NCBI RefSeq assembly: GCF_008041935.1
Contig: NZ_VKAC01000003.1
Coordinates: 124,001-188,000, forward strand
DNA: 64,000 nt
Source: Quadrisphaera setariae
GTDB lineage: Bacteria; Actinomycetota; Actinomycetes; Actinomycetales; Quadrisphaeraceae
Reading direction: 5' to 3'
Every line of letters begins with the position of its first letter. Positions within the stretch are counted from its first letter, which is position 1. The notes under the pieces were generated by a model that saw only the letters and a list, made by a program, of their open reading frames with translations, did not search any database and had not been told where the DNA came from. Position numbers and translations under genes: made by a program. Below are positions 27,301 to 34,682 of this stretch, in pieces.

Positions 27301-28296
27301 TCACAGGTCCAGCACGAGGCGGTCGCTGCGGGAGCGGGAGACGCACAGGAGCATGCAGTCGCCCCGCTCGCGCTCGGCCTCGTCGAGCACGGAGTCGCGG
27401 TGGTCCGGGACGCCGGCGAGCACACCGGTCTCGCACGTGCCGCACGTCCCCTCGCGACACGACGACAGGACGGCGGCACCGGCTGACCTGACCGCCTCGA
27501 GCACGCTGACGTCGCGCGCCACCTCCACCTGCGCGCCGCTGCGCTGCAGCACCACGGTGAACGGGGCGTCGCGCACCGGGGCGGGGGGCTCCGCGGCCGA
27601 GAAGCGCTCGGTGCGCAGCTGACCGGGCGGGCAGTGCCGGGCCACTGCGTCCAGCAGCGGCGCCGGTCCGCACGCGTAGACGCGGGTGCGGGCGTCGAGG
27701 CCGCCGAGCAGCGGCTCCAGGTCGAGGCGCTCCCGCTCGTCACGGGCGACGACGACGAGGCGTTCGCCGTCGTCCTGCTCTGCGGTGCTGTCCGCCAGCT
27801 CTGCCAGCTCGTCGAGGAACGGCATCGACGCGCGCGTGCGTCCGGCGCAGACGAGCCGCCACCGGGCCCCGAGCCGGCGGGCGGCCTCGACCATGGGCAG
27901 CAGGGGCGTGATGCCGATGCCACCGGCGATGAACAGGTAGTCCTCCGCCGGGTGCAGGTGGAAGTGGTTGCGGGGGCCGCCGACCTCCACGAGGTCTCCG
28001 ACCGCGAGGACGTCGTGCACCCACGACGAGCCGCCTCGACCCCCGAGCTGCGGCTCCTCGCGCCGCACCGCGACCCGGTAGGTGCGGGCGTCCCAGCGGT
28101 CGCCGCACAGCGAGTACTGCCGTCCCTCGCCGGTGGGGAGCACGAGGTCGATGTGGGACCCGGGGGTCCAGTCGGGCAGGCGGCCGCCGGCGGGGTCCAC
28201 GAGGGTCAGGGCGACGATGCCGTCGGCCACCGCGTCCTTGGAGGCCACGCGGAGGGCGGTGCGCCGCGTCGACGGCGGGGCTGACGTCGCTGTCAT
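27301..28296 (-). CDS. Phthalate dioxygenase reductase-type P450 reductase
   Basis: A 331-residue one-protein electron donor with flavin, NAD and 2Fe-2S domains in that order. The flavin site is RQYSLCGD, the NAD domain has FIAGGIGITPLLPM and VYACGP, and the ferredoxin has Cys-x4-Cys-x2-Cys (SSCREGTCGTC) plus a last Cys in MLLCVSRS. CYP199A enzymes usually use a separate ferredoxin and ferredoxin reductase. Here a PDR-type protein is fixed next to the P450, like a split CYP116B. It is the first gene of the P450 unit. Confidence 0.88.
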   Translation of the reverse strand: MTATSAPPSTRRTALRVASKDAVADGIVALTLVDPAGGRLPDWTPGSHIDLVLPTGEGRQYSLCGDRWDARTYRVAVRREEPQLGGRGGSSWVHDVLAVGDLVEVGGPRNHFHLHPAEDYLFIAGGIGITPLLPMVEAARRLGARWRLVCAGRTRASMPFLDELAELADSTAEQDDGERLVVVARDERERLDLEPLLGGLDARTRVYACGPAPLLDAVARHCPPGQLRTERFSAAEPPAPVRDAPFTVVLQRSGAQVEVARDVSVLEAVRSAGAAVLSSCREGTCGTCETGVLAGVPDHRDSVLDEAERERGDCMLLCVSRSRSDRLVLDL

Positions 28297-28344
28297 GCCT
28301 GGAGCGTCGAGGTGGCGCGCGCGGCGCCGACAGCGGGTTCTCGC

Positions 28345-29097
28345 TCAGTGAGAGGTCAGCCTGCGGCTGGCACCACGAGCGGCGGCGCGCAGCGCGGTCA
28401 CGTGCGTGCGGGCATCGGCGTCGTTCGGGACGATCACCGACAGCGCCGCCACGACGGCCCCGCTCGCTGAGCGCACCGGCACGGCGACGCCGCAGGCATC
28501 CGGGTGGAAGTGCCCCCTGCAGACGGCGGCGCCCTCCCGGCGGACCCGGTCGAGGGCGGCCCGCAGCGCTCGGGGCGTGGCGATCGTCGCCTGCGTGAAG
28601 GTGCGCAGCGGGCCGGCGAGCACCTCCTCCTGCAGCTCGCGCGGCGCGTGCGCGAGAAGCACCAGACCCGACGACGACGCGTGCAGCGGCAGGCGCCCCG
28701 CGATCCGCGTGTAGTTGATGACGGCGTCCGGCGCTGACAGCCGCTCGAGGAAGAGCACCTCGCGACCGTCGAGCACTCCCAGCTGCGTGTGGTGTCCGAC
28801 GACGGCGTGCAGGTCCTCCATGACGGGCATCGCCGCCTCGCGCAGGGTGAGCGCGGGGGAGGCTCGCGAGCCCAGCTCCCACAGGCGCATCCCCAGACCC
28901 ACCCGTCGGTCGGGCTCGCGCCGCAGCAGGCCCAGGTCGACCAGCTGGCCGACCATGCGCGACGTCGTGGCCAGGTGGAGCCCTGACCGGCGGGCCACCT
29001 CGGTGACCGCGAGGGTGTCCTCCCCCGGCCGGAACGCCTCGACGATGCGGACCGCGCGGCCCAGCACCGACGCCGGGGGAGGGGCCGGAGCGCTCAG
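28345..29097 (-). CDS. IclR-family transcriptional regulator
   Basis: About 250 residues with an IclR winged helix (SVLGRAVRIVEAF, TEVARRSGLHLATTSRMVGQL) and a GAF-like effector domain (ASSSGLVLLAH, ACGVAVPVRSASG, ALSVIVP). The start is uncertain. CTG 29097 overlaps the MarR stop as CTGA and has GGAG five bases upstream, giving a normal-length N-terminus. GTG 29067 is the first standard start but has no ribosome site and trims the usual leader. It is translated after a MarR gene. It may control the P450 operon downstream, the Cou-like operon, or both. Confidence 0.82.
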   Translation of the reverse strand: MSAPAPPPASVLGRAVRIVEAFRPGEDTLAVTEVARRSGLHLATTSRMVGQLVDLGLLRREPDRRVGLGMRLWELGSRASPALTLREAAMPVMEDLHAVVGHHTQLGVLDGREVLFLERLSAPDAVINYTRIAGRLPLHASSSGLVLLAHAPRELQEEVLAGPLRTFTQATIATPRALRAALDRVRREGAAVCRGHFHPDACGVAVPVRSASGAVVAALSVIVPNDADARTHVTALRAAARGASRRLTSH

Positions 29098-29600
29098 GCC
29101 CGCTCCGCCGTCGTCGTCGTGGAGGGCTGGGGGCCGAAGACGAGCGTGCGCAGCAGGGCGCGCAGGGCCTCCCGCTCGTCGGGGGACAGGGGCGCCAGGG
29201 ACGCCTCCTCGGCGGCCGCGGCGAGGGCGGCGGCCTCGGCGTGCACCCGCCGCCCTTCCGCTGAGGCCCGCACGAGCCGGCGGCGCCGGTCCCGCTCGTC
29301 GGTGTCGCGCGTCACCAGACCGCGCGCCACCAGCTCGTCGACCAGCGCCACGATCTGGCTCGGGTCGAGCTCGAGCAGCGTGGCGAGCTCGCGCTGCGTC
29401 AGCGGGTGCGGCTCGCAGGCCGTGGCGAGCAGCGCGTAGGAGCGCGCCCGCAGGTCCAGCGGCCGCAGCGCGTGGTTGAGGCGCCGGGTGCCGGCGGCGA
29501 ACGCCTTGACGGCGAGGAACTCCACGTCGTGCGCCAGGGCGGCGCTCGCGAACCGGTCCGCCAGCTCCGCCGGCACCGCTGGGCTCCCGTCGTCCACCAC
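29094..29600 (-). CDS. MarR-family transcriptional regulator (CouR-like by context)
   Basis: A 168-residue MarR protein. Its winged helix includes LTQRELATLLELDPSQIVALVDELVARGLV and the wing DTDERDRRRRLVR with the acidic-basic signature of the family. It is divergent from a gene set matching the hydroxycinnamate Cou/Phd pathway, whose regulator in rhodococci and corynebacteria is also MarR-type and responds to the CoA thioester. A 17-bp palindrome in the 112-bp divergent gap is the likely operator. GTG 29600 has AGGA eight bases upstream. Its stop overlaps the IclR gene. Confidence 0.87.
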   Translation of the reverse strand: MVDDGSPAVPAELADRFASAALAHDVEFLAVKAFAAGTRRLNHALRPLDLRARSYALLATACEPHPLTQRELATLLELDPSQIVALVDELVARGLVTRDTDERDRRRRLVRASAEGRRVHAEAAALAAAAEEASLAPLSPDEREALRALLRTLVFGPQPSTTTTAERA

Positions 29601-29637
29601 GCGCTGATCCTGCCCTGCGCAGCTCCGCGAAGAGAAC

Positions 29638-29654
29638 CGTTGAATTTCTCAACG
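29638..29654. promoter_or_regulatory. MarR-type operator palindrome between MarR and the Cou-like operon
   Basis: CGTTGA-ATTTC-TCAACG is a perfect dyad, AT-rich against a GC-rich background and centred in the divergent gap. A wider GAGAA...TTCTC dyad overlaps it from about 29632 to 29650. The size and place fit a MarR dimer site that blocks both promoters. Confidence 0.65.
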
Positions 29655-29712
29655 ATCGCCCGTACTGTCGTCCACCACCGGGACACCGGCACACCGACGT
29701 GCGGAGGACGAC

Positions 29713-30651
29713 GTGAACACCCCCCTGACCGACCGCGTGGCCATCGTCACCGGGAGCGGCGCGGGCCTCGGCGCCAGCTACGCCAAGGCCCTGGCCGCCG
29801 CCGGCGCCGCCGTCGTGGTGAACGACGTCAGCGCCGAGGCCGCCGAGCGCACCGCCGCCGAGATCCGCGACGCGGGCGGGCGCGCCGCCGTCGTCGTCGC
29901 CCCCGTCGGGCCCACCGAGACGGCGCAGCAGCTGGTCGACACCGCCGTGGAGTCCTTCGGTCGCCTGGACGCGCTGGTCACCAACGCGGGCGTGCTGCGC
30001 GACAGGTCGCTGCTGAAGATGACCGACGACGACTTCGACACCGTCATCGGCGTGCACCTGCGCGGCACGTTCACGTGCGTCCGCGCGGCGTGGGCCCACT
30101 TCAAGGAGACCGGCACCGCCGGCCGCATCGTCACCATCGGCTCGCCCACGGGCCAGCGCGGCACCTTCGGCCAGACCAACTACGCCGCCGCCAAGGCCGG
30201 CATCGTCGGCATGGTCCGCACGTGGGCCCTGGAGATGGGCCGCTCGGGCACCACCGTCAACGCCGTCGTGCCCGTCGCGGCCACCGCGATGACGCGCACC
30301 GTCCCCTACTTCGCCGCCGCCATCGAGGCCGAGGACGCCGGCCGGCCGATGCCCGACTTCTACCGCAAGGACCTCGGCTTCGGCACCACCGACGACGTCG
30401 CGGGCCTGGTCGTCTACCTGGCCTCCCCGCAGGCCGAGGGCATCAACGGCCAGGTCATCGGTGTCGGTGGTGACCGCCTGCAGCTGTGGAGCCACCCGGA
30501 GCCCGTGCTCACCCTCGAGCAGGACGGCGGCTGGAGCGCCGACGCCGTGGCTGACGTGGCCGCTGCGCAGCTCCGCGAGAACCTCCAGTCCGTGGGGGAG
30601 CGGTTCCCGGCGCTGCCCGCCGAGCTCGACCGCAGCACGCAGGCGTCGTGA
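29713..30651 (+). CDS. Short-chain dehydrogenase, 3-hydroxyacyl-CoA dehydrogenase type (CouN/PhdB-like by context)
   Basis: A 312-residue SDR resembling the dehydrogenase domain of peroxisomal multifunctional enzymes. It has TGSGAGLG near residue 13, an NDVSAE segment pointing to NAD(H), TNAGVLRDRS, Ser in TIGSPTGQRG and Tyr-x3-Lys in NYAAAKAGI. A C-terminal extension of about 50 residues (WSHPEPVLTLEQDGG) is seen in related acyl-CoA enzymes. It would oxidise 3-hydroxy-3-arylpropanoyl-CoA to the ketone in hydroxycinnamate side-chain shortening. GTG 29713 follows GGAGGA. It overlaps the next gene (GTGA). Confidence 0.8.
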   Translation: MNTPLTDRVAIVTGSGAGLGASYAKALAAAGAAVVVNDVSAEAAERTAAEIRDAGGRAAVVVAPVGPTETAQQLVDTAVESFGRLDALVTNAGVLRDRSLLKMTDDDFDTVIGVHLRGTFTCVRAAWAHFKETGTAGRIVTIGSPTGQRGTFGQTNYAAAKAGIVGMVRTWALEMGRSGTTVNAVVPVAATAMTRTVPYFAAAIEAEDAGRPMPDFYRKDLGFGTTDDVAGLVVYLASPQAEGINGQVIGVGGDRLQLWSHPEPVLTLEQDGGWSADAVADVAAAQLRENLQSVGERFPALPAELDRSTQAS

Positions 30652-31535
30652 CCACCGGCAGCGCCGCTCGCATCGACGTCGACGCGATCGACGCCGTCGA
30701 CGTGCACGTGCACGTCGAGGAGGGCTGCCACGGCGAGACCGCCCTCCCCGAGGAGTTCGCCGCCGCCGCAGCGAAGTACTTCCGCAGCGACGGCGTCGGC
30801 CGGGACCTGCAGGCCATCGCCGACCACTACCGCGAGCGCCGCACCGCCGCCGTGGTCTTCACCGTCGACGCGCGCACGCAGCTGGGGCGGGTCGGGGTGC
30901 CGGTGGCGGAGCTGCTCGATGCGGCGGCCGACCACGCCGACGTGCTCATCCCGTTCGCGTCCGTGGACCCGCGCCGCGGAGCGACCGCCGTGGCCGAGGC
31001 GCGCAGCTTCGTGCGCGACCACGGCGCCCGCGGCTTCAAGCTGCACCCGACCCTGCAGGGCTTCGACCCCAGCGACCCCGAGCTGCGCCCGTTGTGGGCC
31101 GAGATCTCCGACCTCGGCGTGCCGGTGCTCATCCACTCGGGGCAGACGGGCATCGGCGCCGGGCTGCCCGGCGGGGGTGGGCTCAAGCTGCGGTACTCGA
31201 ACCCGATGCTGGTGGACGACGTCGCCGCGGACTTCCCCGACCTGCGGATCATCCTCGCGCACCCCTCGGTGCCCTGGCAGGACGAGGCGATCTCCATCGC
31301 CACGCACAAGCCGAACGTCTTCATCGACCTGTCGGGGTGGTCGCCGAAGTACTTCCCCGAGCAGCTCGTGCGCGCCGCCCGCAGCTTCCTGCAGGACAAG
31401 GTGCTGTTCGGCTCGGACTTCCCGCTCATCACGCCCGACCGGTGGATGCGCGACTTCGAGGGCCTGGGCATCGACGGCCCGGTCCGCAGCAAGATCCTCA
31501 AGGACAACGCCGTCCGCCTGCTCGGCCTCGCCTGA
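30648..31535 (+). CDS. Amidohydrolase-superfamily protein (CouO/PhdC-like aryl beta-ketoacyl-CoA hydrolase by context)
   Basis: A 295-residue Amidohydrolase_2 protein. Metal-site motifs are VDVHVHVEEG (HxH), GFKLHPTLQG, LIHSGQTG, LAHPSVPW and LFGSDFPLI (Asp). In actinobacterial hydroxycinnamate clusters an enzyme of this fold hydrolyses the beta-ketoacyl-CoA to the hydroxybenzoate and acetyl-CoA. The neighbours (SDR, MaoC hydratase, CoA ligase, MarR) give the same set, which is why I prefer this over a gamma-resorcylate-type decarboxylase. Start GTG overlaps the SDR stop. Confidence 0.75.
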   Translation: MTTGSAARIDVDAIDAVDVHVHVEEGCHGETALPEEFAAAAAKYFRSDGVGRDLQAIADHYRERRTAAVVFTVDARTQLGRVGVPVAELLDAAADHADVLIPFASVDPRRGATAVAEARSFVRDHGARGFKLHPTLQGFDPSDPELRPLWAEISDLGVPVLIHSGQTGIGAGLPGGGGLKLRYSNPMLVDDVAADFPDLRIILAHPSVPWQDEAISIATHKPNVFIDLSGWSPKYFPEQLVRAARSFLQDKVLFGSDFPLITPDRWMRDFEGLGIDGPVRSKILKDNAVRLLGLA

Positions 31536-31629
31536 GCGCGCAGCGCCCTCACCGACCCACCTCAGCGACGACGCCCTCGTCGTCGTCGCCAGACCACTCC
31601 CGCAGCCACCTCAGACCAGGAGCGCTCCC

Positions 31630-32085
31630 ATGGCCGCACGCACCACCACCCTCGCCGAGCTGCCGGGCCTCGCCGGCACCGAGATCGGCACCTCCGAGTG
31701 GATCACCGTCACCCAGGAGCGGATCGGCACCTTCGCGGACGCCACCGACGACCACCAGTGGATCCACGTCGACCCCGAGCGCGCCGCCAGCGGCCCCTTC
31801 GGGGCACCCATCGCGCACGGCTTCCTCACGCTGTCGCTGTTCATCCCGCTGTGGTCGCAGCTGCTTGAGGTGAGCGACGCCACCACCCTGGTGAACTACG
31901 GCCTCGACAAGGTCCGGTTCACCTCGCCGGTGAAGGCCGGGTCGCGCGTCCGGCTGGTCGCCACGCTCACCTCCGTCACCGAGGTCAAGGGCGGCCTGCA
32001 GCTGGCCGTCTCCGGAGTCCTGGAGCTCGAGGGCAGCGAGCGCCCGGCGCTCGTGGTCGAGTTCCTCTCCCGCGTCTACGGCTGA
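31630..32085 (+). CDS. MaoC-family enoyl-CoA hydratase
   Basis: A 151-residue hot-dog protein. The R-hydratase motif is complete: the catalytic Asp and His in FADATDDHQWIHVDPERA (about residues 36-53), then FGAPIAHGFLTLSL. It would hydrate the side-chain double bond of a hydroxycinnamoyl-CoA. ATG 31630 has CAGGAG nine bases upstream; the long open frame before it is not protein-like. It has a 94-bp gap after the amidohydrolase and is 48 bp before the ligase, so all are probably one operon. Confidence 0.87.
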   Translation: MAARTTTLAELPGLAGTEIGTSEWITVTQERIGTFADATDDHQWIHVDPERAASGPFGAPIAHGFLTLSLFIPLWSQLLEVSDATTLVNYGLDKVRFTSPVKAGSRVRLVATLTSVTEVKGGLQLAVSGVLELEGSERPALVVEFLSRVYG

Positions 32086-32133
32086 GCCGCGGGCGCCACC
32101 GACCAGCAGCACTGCGTCGAGGGGGACGACGAC

Positions 32134-33681
32134 GTGGTCGAGGGGCAGGGGATCGGCAGCTGGCTCCGCCTGCGCGCCGTGAGGTCAGCGGGCCGGGTGG
32201 CCCTGGTGTTCAACGGGGCGGAGCTCACCTACGACGCCCTGGCCGACAGGGTGGACGGCATCGCCGCCGGGCTGCGCGCCCGGGGCGTCGAGCGCGGTGA
32301 CCGGGTCGCCTACCTCGGCGACAACCACCCCTCCTTCGTGGAGGCGATGTTCGCCACCGCGCGGCTCGGCGCCGTCTTCGTGCCGCTCAACACGCGGCTC
32401 GCCGCCCCCGAGCTCGCCTTCATGCTCGCCGACTGCGGCGCGGGGGCGCTCATCAGCACGCCCGCCCTCGCCGGGAGGGCCGACGAGGCCGCTGCGGGGT
32501 CGGCGCAGCCGCTGGTGCGGGTGCGGGTCGGTGCCGACGGAGAGGACGGGGCTGGTGACGGCTTCGAGGAGCTCCTCGACGCACCGCCGCTGACCGACCT
32601 GCCCGCTGTGGGCCTGGACGACCCGGCGCTCATCGTCTACACCTCGGGCACCACCGGCCGGCCGAAGGGCGCGGTGCTCACGCACGGCAACCTCACCTGG
32701 AACGCCCTCAACGTGCTCGTCGACTACGACGTCACCAGCGCCGACCGCGCCCTCATGGTCTCTCCGCTCTTCCACGTCGCCTCGCTCGGCATGGGCTGCC
32801 TGCCCGTGCTGCTCAAGGGGGCGACCCTCCTGCTGCAGGAGCGCTTCGCGGCCCCTGACGCGCTGGCCGCGATCGAGCGCCTGCGCGCGACGTCCATCAG
32901 CGGCGTGCCGACCACGTTCCAGCTCATGGCCGACGACCCGTCCTGGTCCACCACCGACCTGTCGTCGCTGCGGCTCATGACGTGCGGCGGCTCTCCGGTG
33001 CCGGACCGGGTGCGCGAGGCCTACGAGGCGCGCGGCCTGCGCTTCTCCGGCGGCTACGGCATGACCGAGGCGTCGCCGGGCATCACGCTGCTGCCGCCGC
33101 AGCACACGGCCGCGCACCCGCGCTCGGCCGGCCTGGCGCACTTCTTCACGCGCGTCCGCATCCGCGACACCGCCACCGGCCAGCTCGCCGCGAACGGTGC
33201 CGCGGGGGAGGTGGAGGCCCTCGGCCCCAACGTCTTCCAGGGCTACTGGGGCGACCCGGCGGCCTCGGCGGACGCCCGCACCGCCGACGGGTGGCTGCGC
33301 ACCGGAGACGTCGGGGTGCTCGACGCCGACGGGTTCCTCGTCATCGCCGACCGCCTCAAGGACATGATCATCTCGGGTGGGGAGAACGTGTACCCCGCCG
33401 AGGTGGAGAACGCCCTCATGGGGCTGCCGGGGGTGACGGGGGCCGCGGTCATCGGTCTGCCCCACGAGCGGTGGGGGGAGGTGCCCCACGCCGTCGTCAC
33501 CCTGGCCCCCGGTGCCTCGCTGGACGCGGCGACGGTGGTCGAGCGGCTGTCGGCGTCGCTGGCCCGGTACAAGGTGCCGCGCACGCTGGAGGTGGTCGCC
33601 GAGCTGCCCCGCACGGCCAGCGGCAAGGTGCCCAAGCGTCTGCTGCGCCAGCGGCGGACCGCTGCCGCCGGCGATTCGTGA
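32134..33681 (+). CDS. AMP-forming acyl-CoA synthetase (hydroxycinnamate-CoA ligase by context)
   Basis: A 515-residue ANL-superfamily ligase. Key motifs are the P-loop YTSGTTGRPKGAV (about residue 170), YGMTEASPG, WLRTGDVG, DRLKDMIISGGENVYPAEVE and the terminal catalytic Lys in RTASGKVPKRLLR. It activates a carboxylic acid to the CoA thioester. Grouping with a MaoC hydratase, SDR and amidohydrolase under a MarR regulator matches p-hydroxycinnamate activation (CouL/PhdA). GTG 32134 has GAGGGGG upstream. A medium-chain or other aryl acid is the alternative substrate. Confidence 0.85.
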   Translation: MVEGQGIGSWLRLRAVRSAGRVALVFNGAELTYDALADRVDGIAAGLRARGVERGDRVAYLGDNHPSFVEAMFATARLGAVFVPLNTRLAAPELAFMLADCGAGALISTPALAGRADEAAAGSAQPLVRVRVGADGEDGAGDGFEELLDAPPLTDLPAVGLDDPALIVYTSGTTGRPKGAVLTHGNLTWNALNVLVDYDVTSADRALMVSPLFHVASLGMGCLPVLLKGATLLLQERFAAPDALAAIERLRATSISGVPTTFQLMADDPSWSTTDLSSLRLMTCGGSPVPDRVREAYEARGLRFSGGYGMTEASPGITLLPPQHTAAHPRSAGLAHFFTRVRIRDTATGQLAANGAAGEVEALGPNVFQGYWGDPAASADARTADGWLRTGDVGVLDADGFLVIADRLKDMIISGGENVYPAEVENALMGLPGVTGAAVIGLPHERWGEVPHAVVTLAPGASLDAATVVERLSASLARYKVPRTLEVVAELPRTASGKVPKRLLRQRRTAAAGDS

Positions 33682-33742
33682 CACCGAGCCCTTCGCCGAG
33701 CGGCTGACCACCTGTTCTGTCCGCGTCGAGCACCGGCGGGCC

Positions 33743-34519
33743 TCACGACCGCCCGCGCTCCTCGGCGACGGAGTTCGCCCCGTCCACCACGAGCACCTGG
33801 CCCGTCAGGTAGGACGCGCCGGGCGAGGCGAGGAAGGCGACCACCGCCGCTACCTCCTCGGGCCGCCCTGGACGTCCCAGGGGCGTGGCACGGCCCATCT
33901 CCAGCTCGTGGTCGGTGGAGGAGGCGGTGGCGATCCACCCGGGCGCGACGGCGTTGCAGGTGATGCCCCGCGGCCCCAGGTCGACGGCGAGCGAGCGGGT
34001 CAGCCCCACCACGGCGGCCTTGGCCGCGTGATACGCCGCGTCACCGCCGTAGGCCATCACCGGTCCGGACACCGAGGACACGTTGATGATGCGGCCGCTG
34101 CCAGCGGGCAGGTGGGGGAGTGCGGCCCGCGTCACGTAGAAGGTGGTGTCGAGGTTGCGGGAGATGCCGGCGCGCCAGTCGGCGTCCGTGGTGGTCTCCG
34201 CGGGGGAGGGTTCCTCTGCGCCGTAGACGGACAGCATGCCGGCGTTGTTCACCAGCACGTCGATGCCGCCGAACGTGGTGCGGGCCAGCTGCACCAGCTC
34301 CCGCGCCGCCCCCGGGTCGGTCAGGTCGCCGACGAAGCCGGCGGCCCGACCGCCCTCGTCGACGAGCTCTGCGACGCGCTGCTCGATGCGGGCCGTCGTC
34401 GAGGCGACCACCACGGCGTGCCCGTCGGCGAGCAGACGGGCGCAGGCGAAGCCGATGCCCTCCCTGCTGCCCGCGCCGGTGACCACGGCCACGCGGCGCT
34501 GCTGCTCCTGCGACGACAC
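33743..34519 (-). CDS. Short-chain dehydrogenase/reductase
   Basis: A 258-residue SDR with the spaced cofactor motif TGAGSREGIG, an AST segment after beta-2 that suggests NADP(H), NNAGML, Ser in NVSSVSG and Tyr-x3-Lys in AYHAAKAAV. GTG 34519 has GGAGAGAGGGG six bases upstream, so the in-frame ATG at 34600 is not needed. It converges on the CoA ligase and is separated from the betaine operon by a strong terminator, so it stands alone. Its function is not evident. Confidence 0.8.
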   Translation of the reverse strand: MSSQEQQRRVAVVTGAGSREGIGFACARLLADGHAVVVASTTARIEQRVAELVDEGGRAAGFVGDLTDPGAARELVQLARTTFGGIDVLVNNAGMLSVYGAEEPSPAETTTDADWRAGISRNLDTTFYVTRAALPHLPAGSGRIINVSSVSGPVMAYGGDAAYHAAKAAVVGLTRSLAVDLGPRGITCNAVAPGWIATASSTDHELEMGRATPLGRPGRPEEVAAVVAFLASPGASYLTGQVLVVDGANSVAEERGRS

Positions 34520-34585
34520 CGGTATCCCCTCTCTCCAGGAGTGCACGATCGCACTGCTCGCCCACCACCAGAGTCGGGGGACACG

Positions 34586-34622
34586 CTGCGGGCGTCCCAC
34601 CGCACAGGTGGGACGCCCGCAG
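34586..34622 (-). terminator. Strong hairpin terminator of the betaine operon
   Basis: A perfect 16-bp stem (CTGCGGGCGTCCCACC paired with its complement) and a 5-nt loop GCACA, 60 nt after the permease stop on the minus strand. No T-run follows, as is usual in very GC-rich actinobacteria. Confidence 0.75.
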
Positions 34623-34682
34623 CTGCTGCCGGCCGGAGCCGACCTGGAGCCGAAGCCGAGCTGAGCCGGGCTCGGGCCCGGG

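Noticed and set aside
28345-30495. A 716-codon frame joining the IclR gene to sequence antisense to the SDR
   Set aside because: Only the C-terminal 250 residues match a family; the upstream part overlaps the MarR and SDR genes in the wrong frame.
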